Source of the DNA: Bradyrhizobium lablabi
Lineage (GTDB): Bacteria; Pseudomonadota; Alphaproteobacteria; Rhizobiales; Xanthobacteraceae
Reading direction: 5' to 3'
Assembly: GCF_018129385.1 (NCBI RefSeq)
Contig: NZ_JAFCLN010000001.1
Location: forward strand, 310,001 to 374,000
DNA: 64,000 nucleotides
Shown here: positions 33,948-42,558 of the stretch, one piece after another
Position numbering within the stretch: the first letter of the stretch is position 1
Layout: every line of letters starts with the position of its first letter
Notes under the pieces: model-generated
Seen by the model: only the letters and a program-made list of their open reading frames with translations
The model's database searches: none
Told to the model about the DNA's origin: nothing
Made by a program: the position numbers and the translations under genes

Positions 33948-34670
33948 ATGACAAAGCGTCGGCTTACCGAACAGGAGCAGAGCTATAACCGGCGCAGGTC
34001 GGAATTGATCGCCCGTTGCAGGCCGGAATACATTGCCGATGCGCCGTTCCTGTTCGCCAACCGCATCCAGACCGCCTCGATGCTCTCCCGTGTCGAGCTG
34101 TTCAAGATGGCCATGGATATTCCCGGAGCCATTATCGAATGCGGCGTCTACCGGGGCAATTCATTGATGCTGTACTTGCAGCTTTCGCTGCTGCTGGAGC
34201 CTTATGCGATCAATCGGTCGCTGTATGGCTTCGACACTTTCGCCGGCTTCCGCAGCATCGACGGGACATTTGACCCGGATGACATCAACGAGCAGATGTT
34301 CTCGGAAACCGATGCGGAAGTGCTCGAGCAGAGCATTCTGCTCAACGATCTGATCCGTCCGGTCAATCGCATTCCCCGCTGCGAGATCATCAAGGGCGAT
34401 ATCGTCCAGACGGTACCCGAATTCGTCAAGAACAAGCCCGAGCTGTGCGTCGCAATGCTGATTCTTGATACAGATCTATATCAGCCGACCAAGGTCGCGC
34501 TACAGTCGTTCTTGCCCTTGATGCCCAAGGGGGCGATCGTCGTACTGGACGAAGTCGCCTACCGGAATTTTGCGGGCGAGACCCAGGCACTGAAGGAGGT
34601 GCTGGACTTCAACAAGGTCGAGCTCAAGCGATTCCCCTACGAGGGGTCCGTTGGCTACTTCCGAATCTGA
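33948..34670 (+). CDS. TylF/MycF-family O-methyltransferase
   Basis: 240-residue class I methyltransferase. SAM motif AIIECGVYRGNSLMLYLQ, then YGFDTFAGFRSID, and LAMLILDTDLYQPTKVALQ with acidic metal-ligand residues, as in the Mg-dependent macrocin O-methyltransferases TylF/MycF that act on 6-deoxyhexoses. AGGGAT is 8 bases before the ATG. It stands apart from the chained cassette (181 bases) and is followed by a terminator-like hairpin, so it may form its own unit. Likely acceptor: a 6-deoxyhexose of the O-antigen. Confidence 0.82.
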   Translation: MTKRRLTEQEQSYNRRRSELIARCRPEYIADAPFLFANRIQTASMLSRVELFKMAMDIPGAIIECGVYRGNSLMLYLQLSLLLEPYAINRSLYGFDTFAGFRSIDGTFDPDDINEQMFSETDAEVLEQSILLNDLIRPVNRIPRCEIIKGDIVQTVPEFVKNKPELCVAMLILDTDLYQPTKVALQSFLPLMPKGAIVVLDEVAYRNFAGETQALKEVLDFNKVELKRFPYEGSVGYFRI

Positions 34671-34694
34671 GGATTCTGGCCGGCGCACGTGGTT

Positions 34695-34732
34695 GGGGCA
34701 GGGGACCTGTCGGCGGGAGCGGGCCCCTTTTT
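34695..34732 (+). terminator. Probable intrinsic terminator after the TylF-type gene
   Basis: GGGGC at 34695-34699 can pair with GCCCC at 34723-34727, and an alternative AGGGG-CCCCT pairing is nested at 34700-34728; TTTTT follows at 34728-34732. Short stem and 20-odd base loop make it moderate rather than strong. Confidence 0.5.
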
Positions 34733-34818
34733 AGGTGCTTTCTACCGGTTCCCGCCGGAACTTGGATTGACGAAGGGCGCTGCGGTGTAGATACCGTGGG
34801 TTGAAATACGAGGGGACC

Positions 34819-35628
34819 ATGACCGACAATACTTCGACGCTCATGCGTGAAAGACTTGTGACCTTCATGGACGACGATCGATTCGCGCGCATGGCCGTGC
34901 AGCGGCGTGACGAATTTCGAAACGCGGACCCGTTTCCGCACGCTGTTATCGACGACTTTCTCCCCGATGATGTGGTTGCCGCCGTCGCCGATGCTTACCC
35001 GGATCCCAACGATGCCTCGGTGAAGTGGAAGACGCATTCCAACGCCAACGTGATGCGGAAGTTCGTGGAGGACACCGGTTCGATGTCTCTCCCGCTGCGG
35101 CTATTCGCCAATGCCGTCATTTCCAAGCAGTTTCTGCTCTTCCTGGAAACGCTTTCCGGGATCGACTGCCTGCTTGCCGACCCGTATTTCATCGGCGGTG
35201 GCGCCATGGCAACCGGCACAGGCGAATTCCTCAAGATCCATGCCGACTTCAACTGGCATCACAAATTGCAGGCGCATCGTCGTCTCAATGCGCTGCTTTA
35301 CCTGGCGCCGGATTGGAAGCCCGAATGGGGCGGCAATCTGGAATTGTGGTCGAAGGACATGACCCGAAAGGTTCATAGCATTGAACCGAAATTCAACCGG
35401 TTGATCGTGTTCGAGGTTGCCGACGATTCCAATCATGGCCAGCCCGAGCCGTTGAAGACGCCGCCCGGCATCTACCGGCGTGTCTTCAGCGCGTTTTACT
35501 ACACGGCGCGCAAGGACGACGCAGAATGGAACGCGCCGCATTTCACCTTGTACAAGCCGGAGAACTCGCCGTACTCGATGAATCTTCGCGCTGATTACGA
35601 GAAGACGGCGAAAGAGGGAGCTCATTGA
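34819..35628 (+). CDS. 2-oxoglutarate/Fe(II)-dependent oxygenase family protein
   Basis: 269-residue protein with the double-stranded beta-helix iron site: LKIHADFNWH supplies the His-x-Asp pair, and DDSNHGQPEPL the distal His, followed by YRRVFSAFYYT with the 2-oxoglutarate-binding Arg. The fold resembles prolyl-hydroxylase-like proteins found in polysaccharide and natural-product loci. ATG 34819 follows GAGGGG; a TTG at 34801 is the alternative. In this locus it may hydroxylate a sugar or lipid component. No related enzyme with known substrate is identifiable from sequence alone. Confidence 0.8.
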   Translation: MTDNTSTLMRERLVTFMDDDRFARMAVQRRDEFRNADPFPHAVIDDFLPDDVVAAVADAYPDPNDASVKWKTHSNANVMRKFVEDTGSMSLPLRLFANAVISKQFLLFLETLSGIDCLLADPYFIGGGAMATGTGEFLKIHADFNWHHKLQAHRRLNALLYLAPDWKPEWGGNLELWSKDMTRKVHSIEPKFNRLIVFEVADDSNHGQPEPLKTPPGIYRRVFSAFYYTARKDDAEWNAPHFTLYKPENSPYSMNLRADYEKTAKEGAH

Positions 35629-35803
35629 GCTGCCGGAGGTGATCCTGAACTCACCGGCGGATCGAGCGTTCGCCGGCTGATCGGGTGCTTGTTCGGTGAG
35701 CCTGGATCTCAGGGCGCGGCTGAGCCATCAATACCAATAGCGCGGTTTGGCCGGACTGCGAGCCGAGGGCTTTGTCAGGCCGGCTCGTTTGCGCGATGGC
35801 TCT

Positions 35804-36241
35804 CTAGAACTGGCACAACGGCGGGTCTCCCCACGCTCCTGAGCCCTTTATTTTCACGCCGACGGTGCAGGTAAAACCCGCCTTGGTCCCTATCAGGTAG
35901 GACTGCGGCTCGAACGTCACCAGCAGGCCATACGTGTTGGCGCCCCCCGCATAGCGATATTGCGGTCCCTTCGGTTGCGCCGGGTCGCTGGGGATGGCCG
36001 CAATAAAACCGCCGTCAACAAGGTCGCGTTTGAGATCGTCGACAGGAGCGTCCTGGCGGAGGGGGTAGAAACCCCGGGCTTGTCGATATTTTTCCAAGGC
36101 GCCGGACAGCGATTTGATGTGCTGCTCGCGAAGTTCGTTGTTCGCGCGCCCGGAATTGAAGAGATCAAGAACGGCCAGGGTTCCAAGAAAGGATGCCGCT
36201 ATGACCGCTAGCCCGCCAACCACCTGGAGAAGTCGTCGCAT
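35804..36241 (-). CDS. Membrane-anchored pseudopilin-like hypothetical protein
   Basis: 145 residues with one N-terminal membrane helix (VVGGLAVIAASFLGTLAVLDLF, residues 7-28), then an extended helix LREQHIKSLSGALEKYRQARGFYPL and a small beta domain ending in two cysteines (Cys127 and Cys143 by count) that could form a disulfide. The ALEKYRQARGFYP element resembles the start of the globular domain of type II pseudopilins (GspG), but the prepilin peptidase Gly-Phe-Thr-Leu-Ile-Glu signal is absent. It is the only minus-strand gene inside the O-antigen block. Function unknown. Confidence 0.65.
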   Translation of the reverse strand: MRRLLQVVGGLAVIAASFLGTLAVLDLFNSGRANNELREQHIKSLSGALEKYRQARGFYPLRQDAPVDDLKRDLVDGGFIAAIPSDPAQPKGPQYRYAGGANTYGLLVTFEPQSYLIGTKAGFTCTVGVKIKGSGAWGDPPLCQF

Positions 36242-36303
36242 ATTGTTTCGTTCGGTTTGCCGCCTTGCATTATTTCATATTTATCCCCTAACTGCTCCAG
36301 ATT

Positions 36304-36471
36304 GTGAAGCCTGCCGCGGCTGATGGAGTTTTCCTGAAGGACGGCAACGGCTTCTGTTCGCCTGCCACGTTCCGGAGCAAGAACGCCCACGTCTATACCG
36401 CGAGGCTCGGAGAAATAACCTATGCGCTGCAGGACGCGGCGGTGGCGGAAACCATGCGAGATGCCTTTTGA
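36304..36471 (+). CDS. Small ORF or gene remnant coupled to a glycosyltransferase
   Basis: A 55-codon frame from GTG 36304 to TGA 36469-36471, preceded by an in-frame TAA. Its stop overlaps the TTG start of the glycosyltransferase as TTGA. Codon third positions look GC-biased as in real genes here. The predicted peptide contains KDGNGFCSPATF and ITYALQDAAVAETMRDAF, which I do not recognise. It has no clear Shine-Dalgarno. It could be a leader peptide, a true small protein or the 3' end of a decayed gene. Confidence 0.35.
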   Translation: MKPAAADGVFLKDGNGFCSPATFRSKNAHVYTARLGEITYALQDAAVAETMRDAF

Positions 36472-37481
36472 CGAAATTTAGCGTTGTCTTGTCCGTCCGT
36501 AACGGCTGGCCGTATATCAAGGAGTGCGTCGAGAGCGTTCTGGCGCAGACCTATCCGCATTTTGATCTGATCGTGCTCGACAACCGGAGCACCGACAACA
36601 CGCTGCCCTGGCTGAAGACCCTGACGGACGACCGTATTCGCCTGACCACTTCGGCAGCCGACCTTTCGATTGTCGAGAGCTGGGGCCGCGTCAAGGATGT
36701 CGAGAAGCAGGAATACATGACCCTGATCGGTCACGATGACCTCCTGGATCGCGATTTCCTGCGGACCATCAAGACCCTGATCGACCGCTTTCCCGACTGC
36801 ACCCTCTACCAGACCGGCGCCCGCTTCATCGATGCCGAGGGAAAAGTCATTCGCACCTGTAGGGACGTGCCGGAGCGCGAGACAGCCGCGCAGTTTCTCG
36901 AGGCGAGACTGACGTACCAGCGCGACGTATTCGGCACCGGATACGTCATGCGCTCGGCCGACTATGACCGGACCGGTGGCTTGCCGGCGTTCGAAAAACT
37001 GTTCTTTGCCGATGACGCGCTTTGGCTGAAGATGATCGGCAATTTCTGCAAAGCGGCCGATCCCGCCGAGCACTGCGCCGTTCGAATCCACCCGAAGAGC
37101 GAGTCTGCGTCGCTGCCGTCGATTTGGGAGCCCGGACTCACGGGATTGGGCCAGTTTTCGAAGTTTCTCGACGTATATCTGGCGGGCAACGCGGATGCCC
37201 GAGCCGTCTACGCCAGGCACGGCACGAGCTTCATGCTTTCCCGCCACAGGGCATTCTACATGTTTGCGCTCATCGAGGCGTGCCAGCACGGTCGCACGAT
37301 CGATCCCAAGGTGACGGAGCGTTTTGAGACGTCGCTGGCAAGGCTCGCGCCGTCGCTCGCTGGCACGTTGCGGCGTTCCGCGGCTGTTGCCGCTATCGCC
37401 ACGCTGAACGCATCGCCGTTTCGCGCCGCGGTGCCCTGGATGTGGCGGGCATTCAATAATCTGAGGCATCGCTTCCAGTGA
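36468..37481 (+). CDS. Glycosyltransferase family 2
   Basis: 337-residue GT-A fold enzyme: FSVVLSVRNGWPYIKECVESVL, YPHFDLIVLDNRSTDNT, and the metal-binding acidic block LIGHDDLLDRDF, then a specificity region with FFADDALWLKMIG. It should add one sugar of the O-unit to the lipid carrier at the inner membrane's cytoplasmic face. The start is TTG 36468, sharing TTGA with the preceding small ORF; no in-frame ATG lies nearby upstream. Donor and acceptor unknown. Confidence 0.85.
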   Translation: MTKFSVVLSVRNGWPYIKECVESVLAQTYPHFDLIVLDNRSTDNTLPWLKTLTDDRIRLTTSAADLSIVESWGRVKDVEKQEYMTLIGHDDLLDRDFLRTIKTLIDRFPDCTLYQTGARFIDAEGKVIRTCRDVPERETAAQFLEARLTYQRDVFGTGYVMRSADYDRTGGLPAFEKLFFADDALWLKMIGNFCKAADPAEHCAVRIHPKSESASLPSIWEPGLTGLGQFSKFLDVYLAGNADARAVYARHGTSFMLSRHRAFYMFALIEACQHGRTIDPKVTERFETSLARLAPSLAGTLRRSAAVAAIATLNASPFRAAVPWMWRAFNNLRHRFQ

Positions 37482-37754
37482 ATGACTGAAGGCTTCCGTG
37501 GCTCTCCGCCCTGTCAGCGGCTTTCGTTGCTGCCGCATCCCCGCACAGTGCAGGGCTTGGATACGTCGCGAGGGGCGCGTTGTGGTTATTCGTGAAGTTT
37601 GCTACCAGAATACGTGCGGCGCAGCCCGGGCCCCGAACAGTGGTGGAACCCAACAAGCCCTGGTTTGAGGGACTTTTTACGGACCTTCCGTCCGCTATTT
37701 CAGAGCTTGACGCCCGGTGGGAAATTCACAATTCGGTCTCGGCTGTTTGCCGAG

Positions 37755-39056
37755 ATGATGCAGAGCAGAGAACCTGTGGCCTACGTCGCGGCGGACGGCA
37801 CGACCGTTAATTCCGAGGGAGCGCACTGGCTGGTGCGTCTTCTTCTGCTGATGTTCGTGCTGGTTTGTATCTTCGATCCGGCGGATCAGGTCTTGCGCGG
37901 TAAGGTCCCGCTCTTCGTCGCCCTTTGGCCCGCTACCCTTGCCGGCTGTGCCCTGACCAGGGAAGAGCCTTACCTGCCGCCGTCATTGCTGATCTATTCG
38001 CTGGCGTTTATCACGATTCCATTGCTGTCGATCGGGTGGTACCACATCATCGATGGGCGCCAGCCATTTGAGGGATTTGCCCTCTTCAAGGCGTACCTTT
38101 TTATTTCGTTCGCCATCATCCTCGTGCTGAACAAGATCGATCTGATACCGCAGCTGAGCGCGGTTCTTACCCTCCTGGCTCTGTCGGTAATTGCCGTCTT
38201 CCTTTTTCTTCAATTTTCACCGGAGGAATTTGAGCGGTTGCATGAGCTGGGCATCAACACTGGCGTTCTTTCGCTGGACCGGCGCAAATACGGTGAGAAC
38301 CTGGAACTGGTCCAGGTCTATTTCGTGACCAGCGCCATGCTCGTCGTTTCGATCGCCTATTACTTCGACCGCGTCATGTCGGCGGCAGGGTACATCAGAA
38401 AGCTCGCCTATCTGGTCCTGCTTGGCGTCAACATAACCGGGATGCTGCTGGCCGGCACCCGAAATAACATCCTGGTATCACTGCTGCTGCCGTTCACTCT
38501 GTGGCCGCTGTATACTGCGAGGGTAGCGCGCAACGCGCTTTTGAGCCTGCTTGTGCTGGTGCTCTTGGCGCTTCCTTTTGCCGATCGCTTGCAGGCTTTC
38601 TTTGATGCCGAGGAGAGCTCGAACAGCATCAAGCTAACCCTGCTTCGCGACTATATCAGCCTGCTCAGCGACCCTGTTACGCTCTTGTTCGGGCAAGGAC
38701 TGGGCGCATACCACGAGTGGAGCGCGGGCCAAGTCAATTTCTATATTACCGAGCTTACCTATCTGGAGATGCTCAGGAGTTTCGGCATCTTCGGCGCTGC
38801 GGCGATGGTCGCGCTGTTGCTTTTTCCCGCATGGTATTCGTTTGCTGCGCCCCTGTCCCGGCGAGCGCGAGCGTTAGCCGTGGCCTATCTGTTCTACTTG
38901 CTGATGGCGGTCTCGAATCCCCTGTTGTTTTCGTCTAGCGGTATGTTGATACTGTCCGCAATCCTTGCCAACGTCTATCTCAATCGCAGTCGATTTGAAG
39001 CGACGGCGAGCGGGGAAAGGCGTTTGGGGGTGAAGGCCCGACGGCAAGATACCTGA
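37755..39056 (+). CDS. wzy: O-antigen polymerase (Wzy-like) membrane protein
   Basis: Polytopic membrane protein, 433 residues from ATG 37755, with roughly 10-11 hydrophobic segments beginning WLVRLLLLMFVLVCIF and a large periplasmic loop near LLFGQGLGAYHEWSAG, the layout of Wzy/WaaL-type proteins. It would polymerise flipped O-units; the Wzx and Wzz-like genes in the locus favour Wzy over ligase. The frame stays open to TTG 37599, which would add 52 residues of unusual composition, so the start is uncertain. The 273 bases before ATG 37755 hold no other supported gene. The stop overlaps the next glycosyltransferase start. Confidence 0.78.
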   Translation: MMQSREPVAYVAADGTTVNSEGAHWLVRLLLLMFVLVCIFDPADQVLRGKVPLFVALWPATLAGCALTREEPYLPPSLLIYSLAFITIPLLSIGWYHIIDGRQPFEGFALFKAYLFISFAIILVLNKIDLIPQLSAVLTLLALSVIAVFLFLQFSPEEFERLHELGINTGVLSLDRRKYGENLELVQVYFVTSAMLVVSIAYYFDRVMSAAGYIRKLAYLVLLGVNITGMLLAGTRNNILVSLLLPFTLWPLYTARVARNALLSLLVLVLLALPFADRLQAFFDAEESSNSIKLTLLRDYISLLSDPVTLLFGQGLGAYHEWSAGQVNFYITELTYLEMLRSFGIFGAAAMVALLLFPAWYSFAAPLSRRARALAVAYLFYLLMAVSNPLLFSSSGMLILSAILANVYLNRSRFEATASGERRLGVKARRQDT

Positions 39057-39931
39057 TGGAAGCGCATTGCATCATCGTGAGCTACCGGCCCGACGTGGCG
39101 CGCCTGCGCGGCCTGTGCAGCCGGGCGGCGCTGGATGGTGCAAGGGTGATCGTGGTCGACAACTCGGAGACCCGGACCCTGGAGGCGGACGCGCTGCCGG
39201 ACGGATGCTCGTTGATCTCGCTAGGCTACAATTCCGGGATTGCGCATGCACAGAACGTCGGTATCGCTGCGGCGCTCGCTGCCGGCGCCCGCGTGCTCGT
39301 CTTTTTCGACCAGGACTCGAAGATCGAACCAGGATTTTTGAAGGCGCTGGCGGCTTCGTTGACCGAAGGCACTGCCGAAATCGTCGCCCCGCTCTGCGTG
39401 GATGAGGCCACGAACATGCCGTTGCCCGCGGAGCGCCTCGGCCGATGGGGGTGGCCGGTCGCAATCCATGAAGCTGACGCCGACGCTCGCTATTCCGCCG
39501 ATATCGTCATCGCATCGGGAACCGCGGCCACGAGAGAGGTGTTTGAGCGTGCGGGCACCCTGGACGAAGACTTTTTCATCGACTTCGTGGATGCGGAATG
39601 GTGCTTGCGGTGCCGCGCACAGCAAGTGCCGATCTATGTCGTTCCGGCGGTGGTCATGCGGCACAGTATTGGGAGTCGGCACGTCAAATTTGGGCCGTTT
39701 CACGTATCCGTTCATAGCCCGGAACGTTGCTATTACCAGGTCAGAAATTGTCTGTTGCTGTTCCGTAAAAGGCACATTCCCTTCAATTACGCGCTCAAAC
39801 AATTGGCAGCCACATTGTTCAGCCGAGCACTCCTGCTTTTTGTGGTAAATGGCCGCGCTTCGTACCTCAAATCGTATTTATTTGCGGTGCGGGACGGGCT
39901 AAAGGGGGTCCGGGGCGCAAGGCCGGCCTGA
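39056..39931 (+). CDS. Glycosyltransferase family 2, rhamnosyltransferase-like
   Basis: 291 residues: HCIIVSYRPDVARLRGLC, RVIVVDNSE, LGYNSGIAHAQNVGIAAAL and the DxD-type block VLVFFDQDSKIEPGFL, then DFVDAEWCLRCRAQ. This set is typical of RfbN/WbbL-type rhamnosyltransferases. It is therefore the likeliest user of dTDP-L-rhamnose from rfbC-D-A. The ATG overlaps the Wzy stop by one base, indicating one transcript. Donor assignment is family-based inference. Confidence 0.82.
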   Translation: MEAHCIIVSYRPDVARLRGLCSRAALDGARVIVVDNSETRTLEADALPDGCSLISLGYNSGIAHAQNVGIAAALAAGARVLVFFDQDSKIEPGFLKALAASLTEGTAEIVAPLCVDEATNMPLPAERLGRWGWPVAIHEADADARYSADIVIASGTAATREVFERAGTLDEDFFIDFVDAEWCLRCRAQQVPIYVVPAVVMRHSIGSRHVKFGPFHVSVHSPERCYYQVRNCLLLFRKRHIPFNYALKQLAATLFSRALLLFVVNGRASYLKSYLFAVRDGLKGVRGARPA

Positions 39932-39996
39932 AGCCAACGGGGAGTTGTGCTTGGCGCCGGCGGATGCGCCCCGGGGCCACCCGATCGTCGGAACAA

Positions 39997-41136
39997 ATGA
40001 CAAAGCGACCGTACCAAATCTGCGCCAATTGCGTGATGGACACCAGCGATTCGACGCTCCAGTTCGACGGGCGGGGCTGGTGTCAGTATTGCTGCAACTA
40101 CCATGAGAGCATCCGGCCGAACTGGCATCCGGATGAGCGCGGGCTGAAGGAAATCATGCCCGTGATCGAAAAGATCAAACGGGAAGGCAAGGGCCGCGAC
40201 CACGATTGCATCATCGGAATAAGCGGCGGCCTCGACAGTTCCTATGTCACCTATATTGCAAAGGAAAAATTCGGCCTCCGGCCGCTGATGTTCCATTGTG
40301 ACACCGGCTGGAACTCCGATCTCGGAGTGAGCAACATCCAGAAGATGATCGAAGGTCTTCACCTCGATCTGGTCACCGAGGTCGTCAACTGGGAGGAGAT
40401 GAAGGATCTTCAGCGGGCCTTCTTCCGCTCTCAGGTCGCCTTCCAGGATCAGCCGCAGGATCTGGCGCTGTTCTCCGCGCTGTACAATTTTGCGGCCAAG
40501 AACGGCTTCAAATACGTCATCACCGGCGGCAACAATTCCACCGAATGCGTGCGAGAGTCGCTGGAGTGGACCTACTACTCGACCGACATGGTGCATGTTC
40601 GCGACATTCACCAGAAGTTCGGCGAACGGCCGCTGAAGACCTTTCCCACCTGCGATATCCTGAAGTACCGGATTTACTATCGCTGGATGAAGGGGATGCG
40701 CGTCATCAAGCTGCTCGACTCCGTACCCTACATCAAGCAGGACGCCATTCGCACGCTCAGCGAAAAGTTTGGCTGGCAGCCTTATCCGCAGAAGCACTAC
40801 GAATCCCGGTTCACCCGCTTTTACGAGTCGTTCTGGACGCCAAAGAAATTCGGCTACGACAAGCGGCGCGCTTACCTGTCGAGCGAAATCCTCACCGGAC
40901 AACTGACGCGCGATCAGGCGCTCGAGCGGCTTAGCAAGCCCGAGCTCCCTGAGGATGTCATGGCTCAGGAATTCGAATTTGTCGCCACCAAGCTTGGCTG
41001 GACCGTTGCCGAGTTCGAGGAGATCTTCCGCGGCAAGAACAAGACCTTCCGCGATTACAAGAACAATCTCTTCCTCATCACGCTCGGCACCAGGATATTC
41101 AATCTGCTCGGGCTCGATAATCGGATATTCCGATGA
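39997..41136 (+). CDS. N-acetyl sugar amidotransferase (LfnA/WbuX/WbpG family)
   Basis: 379-residue ATP-dependent amidotransferase. Two Cys pairs near the N-terminus (CANC and CQYCCNY) flank a short loop, then the PP-loop SGGLDSS starts at Ser76, with HCDTGWNSDLGV and ITGGNNSTE downstream. Family members convert an acetamido group of a sugar to acetamidino, using ammonia from HisH/HisF-like partners, which are exactly the next two genes. In P. aeruginosa O12 (LfnA) and E. coli O145 (WbuX) the product is a 2-acetamidino-2,6-dideoxy-L-hexose. ATG 39997 begins the conserved MTKRPYQICANCVMDTS. Confidence 0.9.
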   Translation: MTKRPYQICANCVMDTSDSTLQFDGRGWCQYCCNYHESIRPNWHPDERGLKEIMPVIEKIKREGKGRDHDCIIGISGGLDSSYVTYIAKEKFGLRPLMFHCDTGWNSDLGVSNIQKMIEGLHLDLVTEVVNWEEMKDLQRAFFRSQVAFQDQPQDLALFSALYNFAAKNGFKYVITGGNNSTECVRESLEWTYYSTDMVHVRDIHQKFGERPLKTFPTCDILKYRIYYRWMKGMRVIKLLDSVPYIKQDAIRTLSEKFGWQPYPQKHYESRFTRFYESFWTPKKFGYDKRRAYLSSEILTGQLTRDQALERLSKPELPEDVMAQEFEFVATKLGWTVAEFEEIFRGKNKTFRDYKNNLFLITLGTRIFNLLGLDNRIFR

Positions 41137-41747
41137 TCACGATCATCAACTATGGGCTTGGCAATGTTCAGGCGTTCGCCAACCTCTACAAGCGCTTGAA
41201 TATCGCGGCCAGAATTGCATCGTCTGCTGCCGAGCTGGACGGCGCATCGAAGCTGATCCTGCCGGGCGTGGGTGCGTTCGATCACGCGATGGAATCGTTT
41301 GAAGAGTCCGGGATGCGGCAGACCGTCGATGATCTGGTGCTGCGTCAGGGCAAACCGGTGCTCGGCGTGTGCGTCGGCATGCAGATGCTCGCGCGCGGCA
41401 GCGAGGAGGGAACCCTCCCGGGTCTCGGATGGGTCGACGGACAAGTGCGGCGCTTCGATGCCAATAAACTCCCGCCGCCCGGACGTTTGCCGCATATGGG
41501 CTGGAATGACGTCATTCCCCGGAACGGCGCGGGGCTGTTCGCGGGCCTGGAGCGGGACTCGCGCTTTTATTTCCTGCATTCCTATTACTTCGATTGTGCT
41601 TCGAACGACAACATACTGGCAACGTCCGAATACGGCATCGAGTTTGGTTGCGCGGTGCGCTCAAACAATGTCCACGGCGTTCAATTCCATCCCGAGAAGA
41701 GCCATGACTTCGGCATTCGGCTCCTGAAGAATTTTGCTGAGCTATAG
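41133..41747 (+). CDS. hisH: HisH-like glutamine amidotransferase partner (WbuY-like)
   Basis: 204-residue class I glutaminase. The nucleophile is Cys80 in LGVCVGMQMLARGS, with His186 and Glu188 in GVQFHPEKSHD completing the triad. It releases ammonia for channelling through the HisF-like partner. Sequence is HisH-like, but its position between the sugar amidotransferase and a second hisF, coupled by ATGA to the former, indicates a role in acetamidino-sugar synthesis rather than histidine synthesis. Confidence 0.9.
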   Translation: MITIINYGLGNVQAFANLYKRLNIAARIASSAAELDGASKLILPGVGAFDHAMESFEESGMRQTVDDLVLRQGKPVLGVCVGMQMLARGSEEGTLPGLGWVDGQVRRFDANKLPPPGRLPHMGWNDVIPRNGAGLFAGLERDSRFYFLHSYYFDCASNDNILATSEYGIEFGCAVRSNNVHGVQFHPEKSHDFGIRLLKNFAEL

Positions 41748-41750
41748 ATC

Positions 41751-42533
41751 GTGCTGCGCCCCCGCATCATTCCCAGCCTGCTGGTCCACGACAAGGGCCT
41801 CGTCAAGACCGTCGGATTCTCGAATCCGAAATATGTCGGAGACCCCATCAACGTCGTCAGGATATTCAACGAGAAGGCCGTCGACGAGATCGCCGTCTAC
41901 GACATCGACGCCACCACCCGGGGATACGCACCGGACTACAAGCTGATTGAAAACCTCGCTTTCGAGTCCCGCATGCCGCTTTGCTATGGCGGCGGCGTCA
42001 AGACCCTGGAGCAGGTCAAGGCCATCATTGGGCTCGGCGTTGAGAAGGTGGCGCTCAGTTCGGCGGTGATCGCCAATCCGCGCCTGATCGCGGAAGCCGC
42101 GGAAGCGGTCGGCTGCCAGAGCGTGGTGGTTGTACTCGACGTCAAGCCTCGTCCGCGCAGCAAGGACTACGACGTCTGGACGCACAACGGCACGAAGAAT
42201 ACCGGGCGCTCGATGCTCGATGTGGCGGCCGAGGCCGAAAAGCTCGGCGCCGGCGAGATCGTCATCAACGCGATCGAGAGAGACGGCCAGATGAAGGGGT
42301 ACGACCTCGATCTTGCCCGTAAGATCAACGCCGCCGCGCGTGTGCCGGTGACCATCCTCGGGGGCGCCGGTTCGCTTGCCCATATCGAAGAGTTGATCCG
42401 TAGCTCCGGCGTGAGCGGCGCCGCAGCGGGCAGCCTTTTTGTCTTCAAGGGAATCTATCGCGCCGTGCTGGTGAACTATCCGACCATCAGGGAGCGTGAC
42501 GAATTGTTGCAGAGCAGGATTGAGGTCGCCTGA
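41751..42533 (+). CDS. hisF: HisF-like cyclase partner (WbuZ-like)
   Basis: 260-residue beta/alpha barrel of the HisF family, GTG start 41751 three bases after hisH. N-terminal RIIPSLLVHDKGLVKTVGFSNPKYVGDP differs from the true HisF RIIPCLDVxxGRVVKG motif, as in O-antigen homologues. Barrel phosphate-binding loops YGGGVKT and LGGAGSLAHIEEL are kept, with AAAGSLFVFKG. It probably acts as the ammonia conduit to the amidotransferase at 39997 rather than as a histidine enzyme. Confidence 0.9.
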   Translation: MLRPRIIPSLLVHDKGLVKTVGFSNPKYVGDPINVVRIFNEKAVDEIAVYDIDATTRGYAPDYKLIENLAFESRMPLCYGGGVKTLEQVKAIIGLGVEKVALSSAVIANPRLIAEAAEAVGCQSVVVVLDVKPRPRSKDYDVWTHNGTKNTGRSMLDVAAEAEKLGAGEIVINAIERDGQMKGYDLDLARKINAAARVPVTILGGAGSLAHIEELIRSSGVSGAAAGSLFVFKGIYRAVLVNYPTIRERDELLQSRIEVA

Positions 42534-42558
42534 TGCCGCCCCGCGAACGGATCGTGCC

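Noticed and set aside
36420..37538. 372-codon minus-strand frame opposite the GT2 gene
   Set aside because: Plus-strand frame has clear GT-A motifs; the antisense product has none.
41133..42533. Reading hisH-hisF as histidine biosynthesis genes
   Set aside because: No other his gene is near; they are coupled to a WbuX/LfnA-like amidotransferase, and the HisF N-terminal motif departs from the histidine enzyme.
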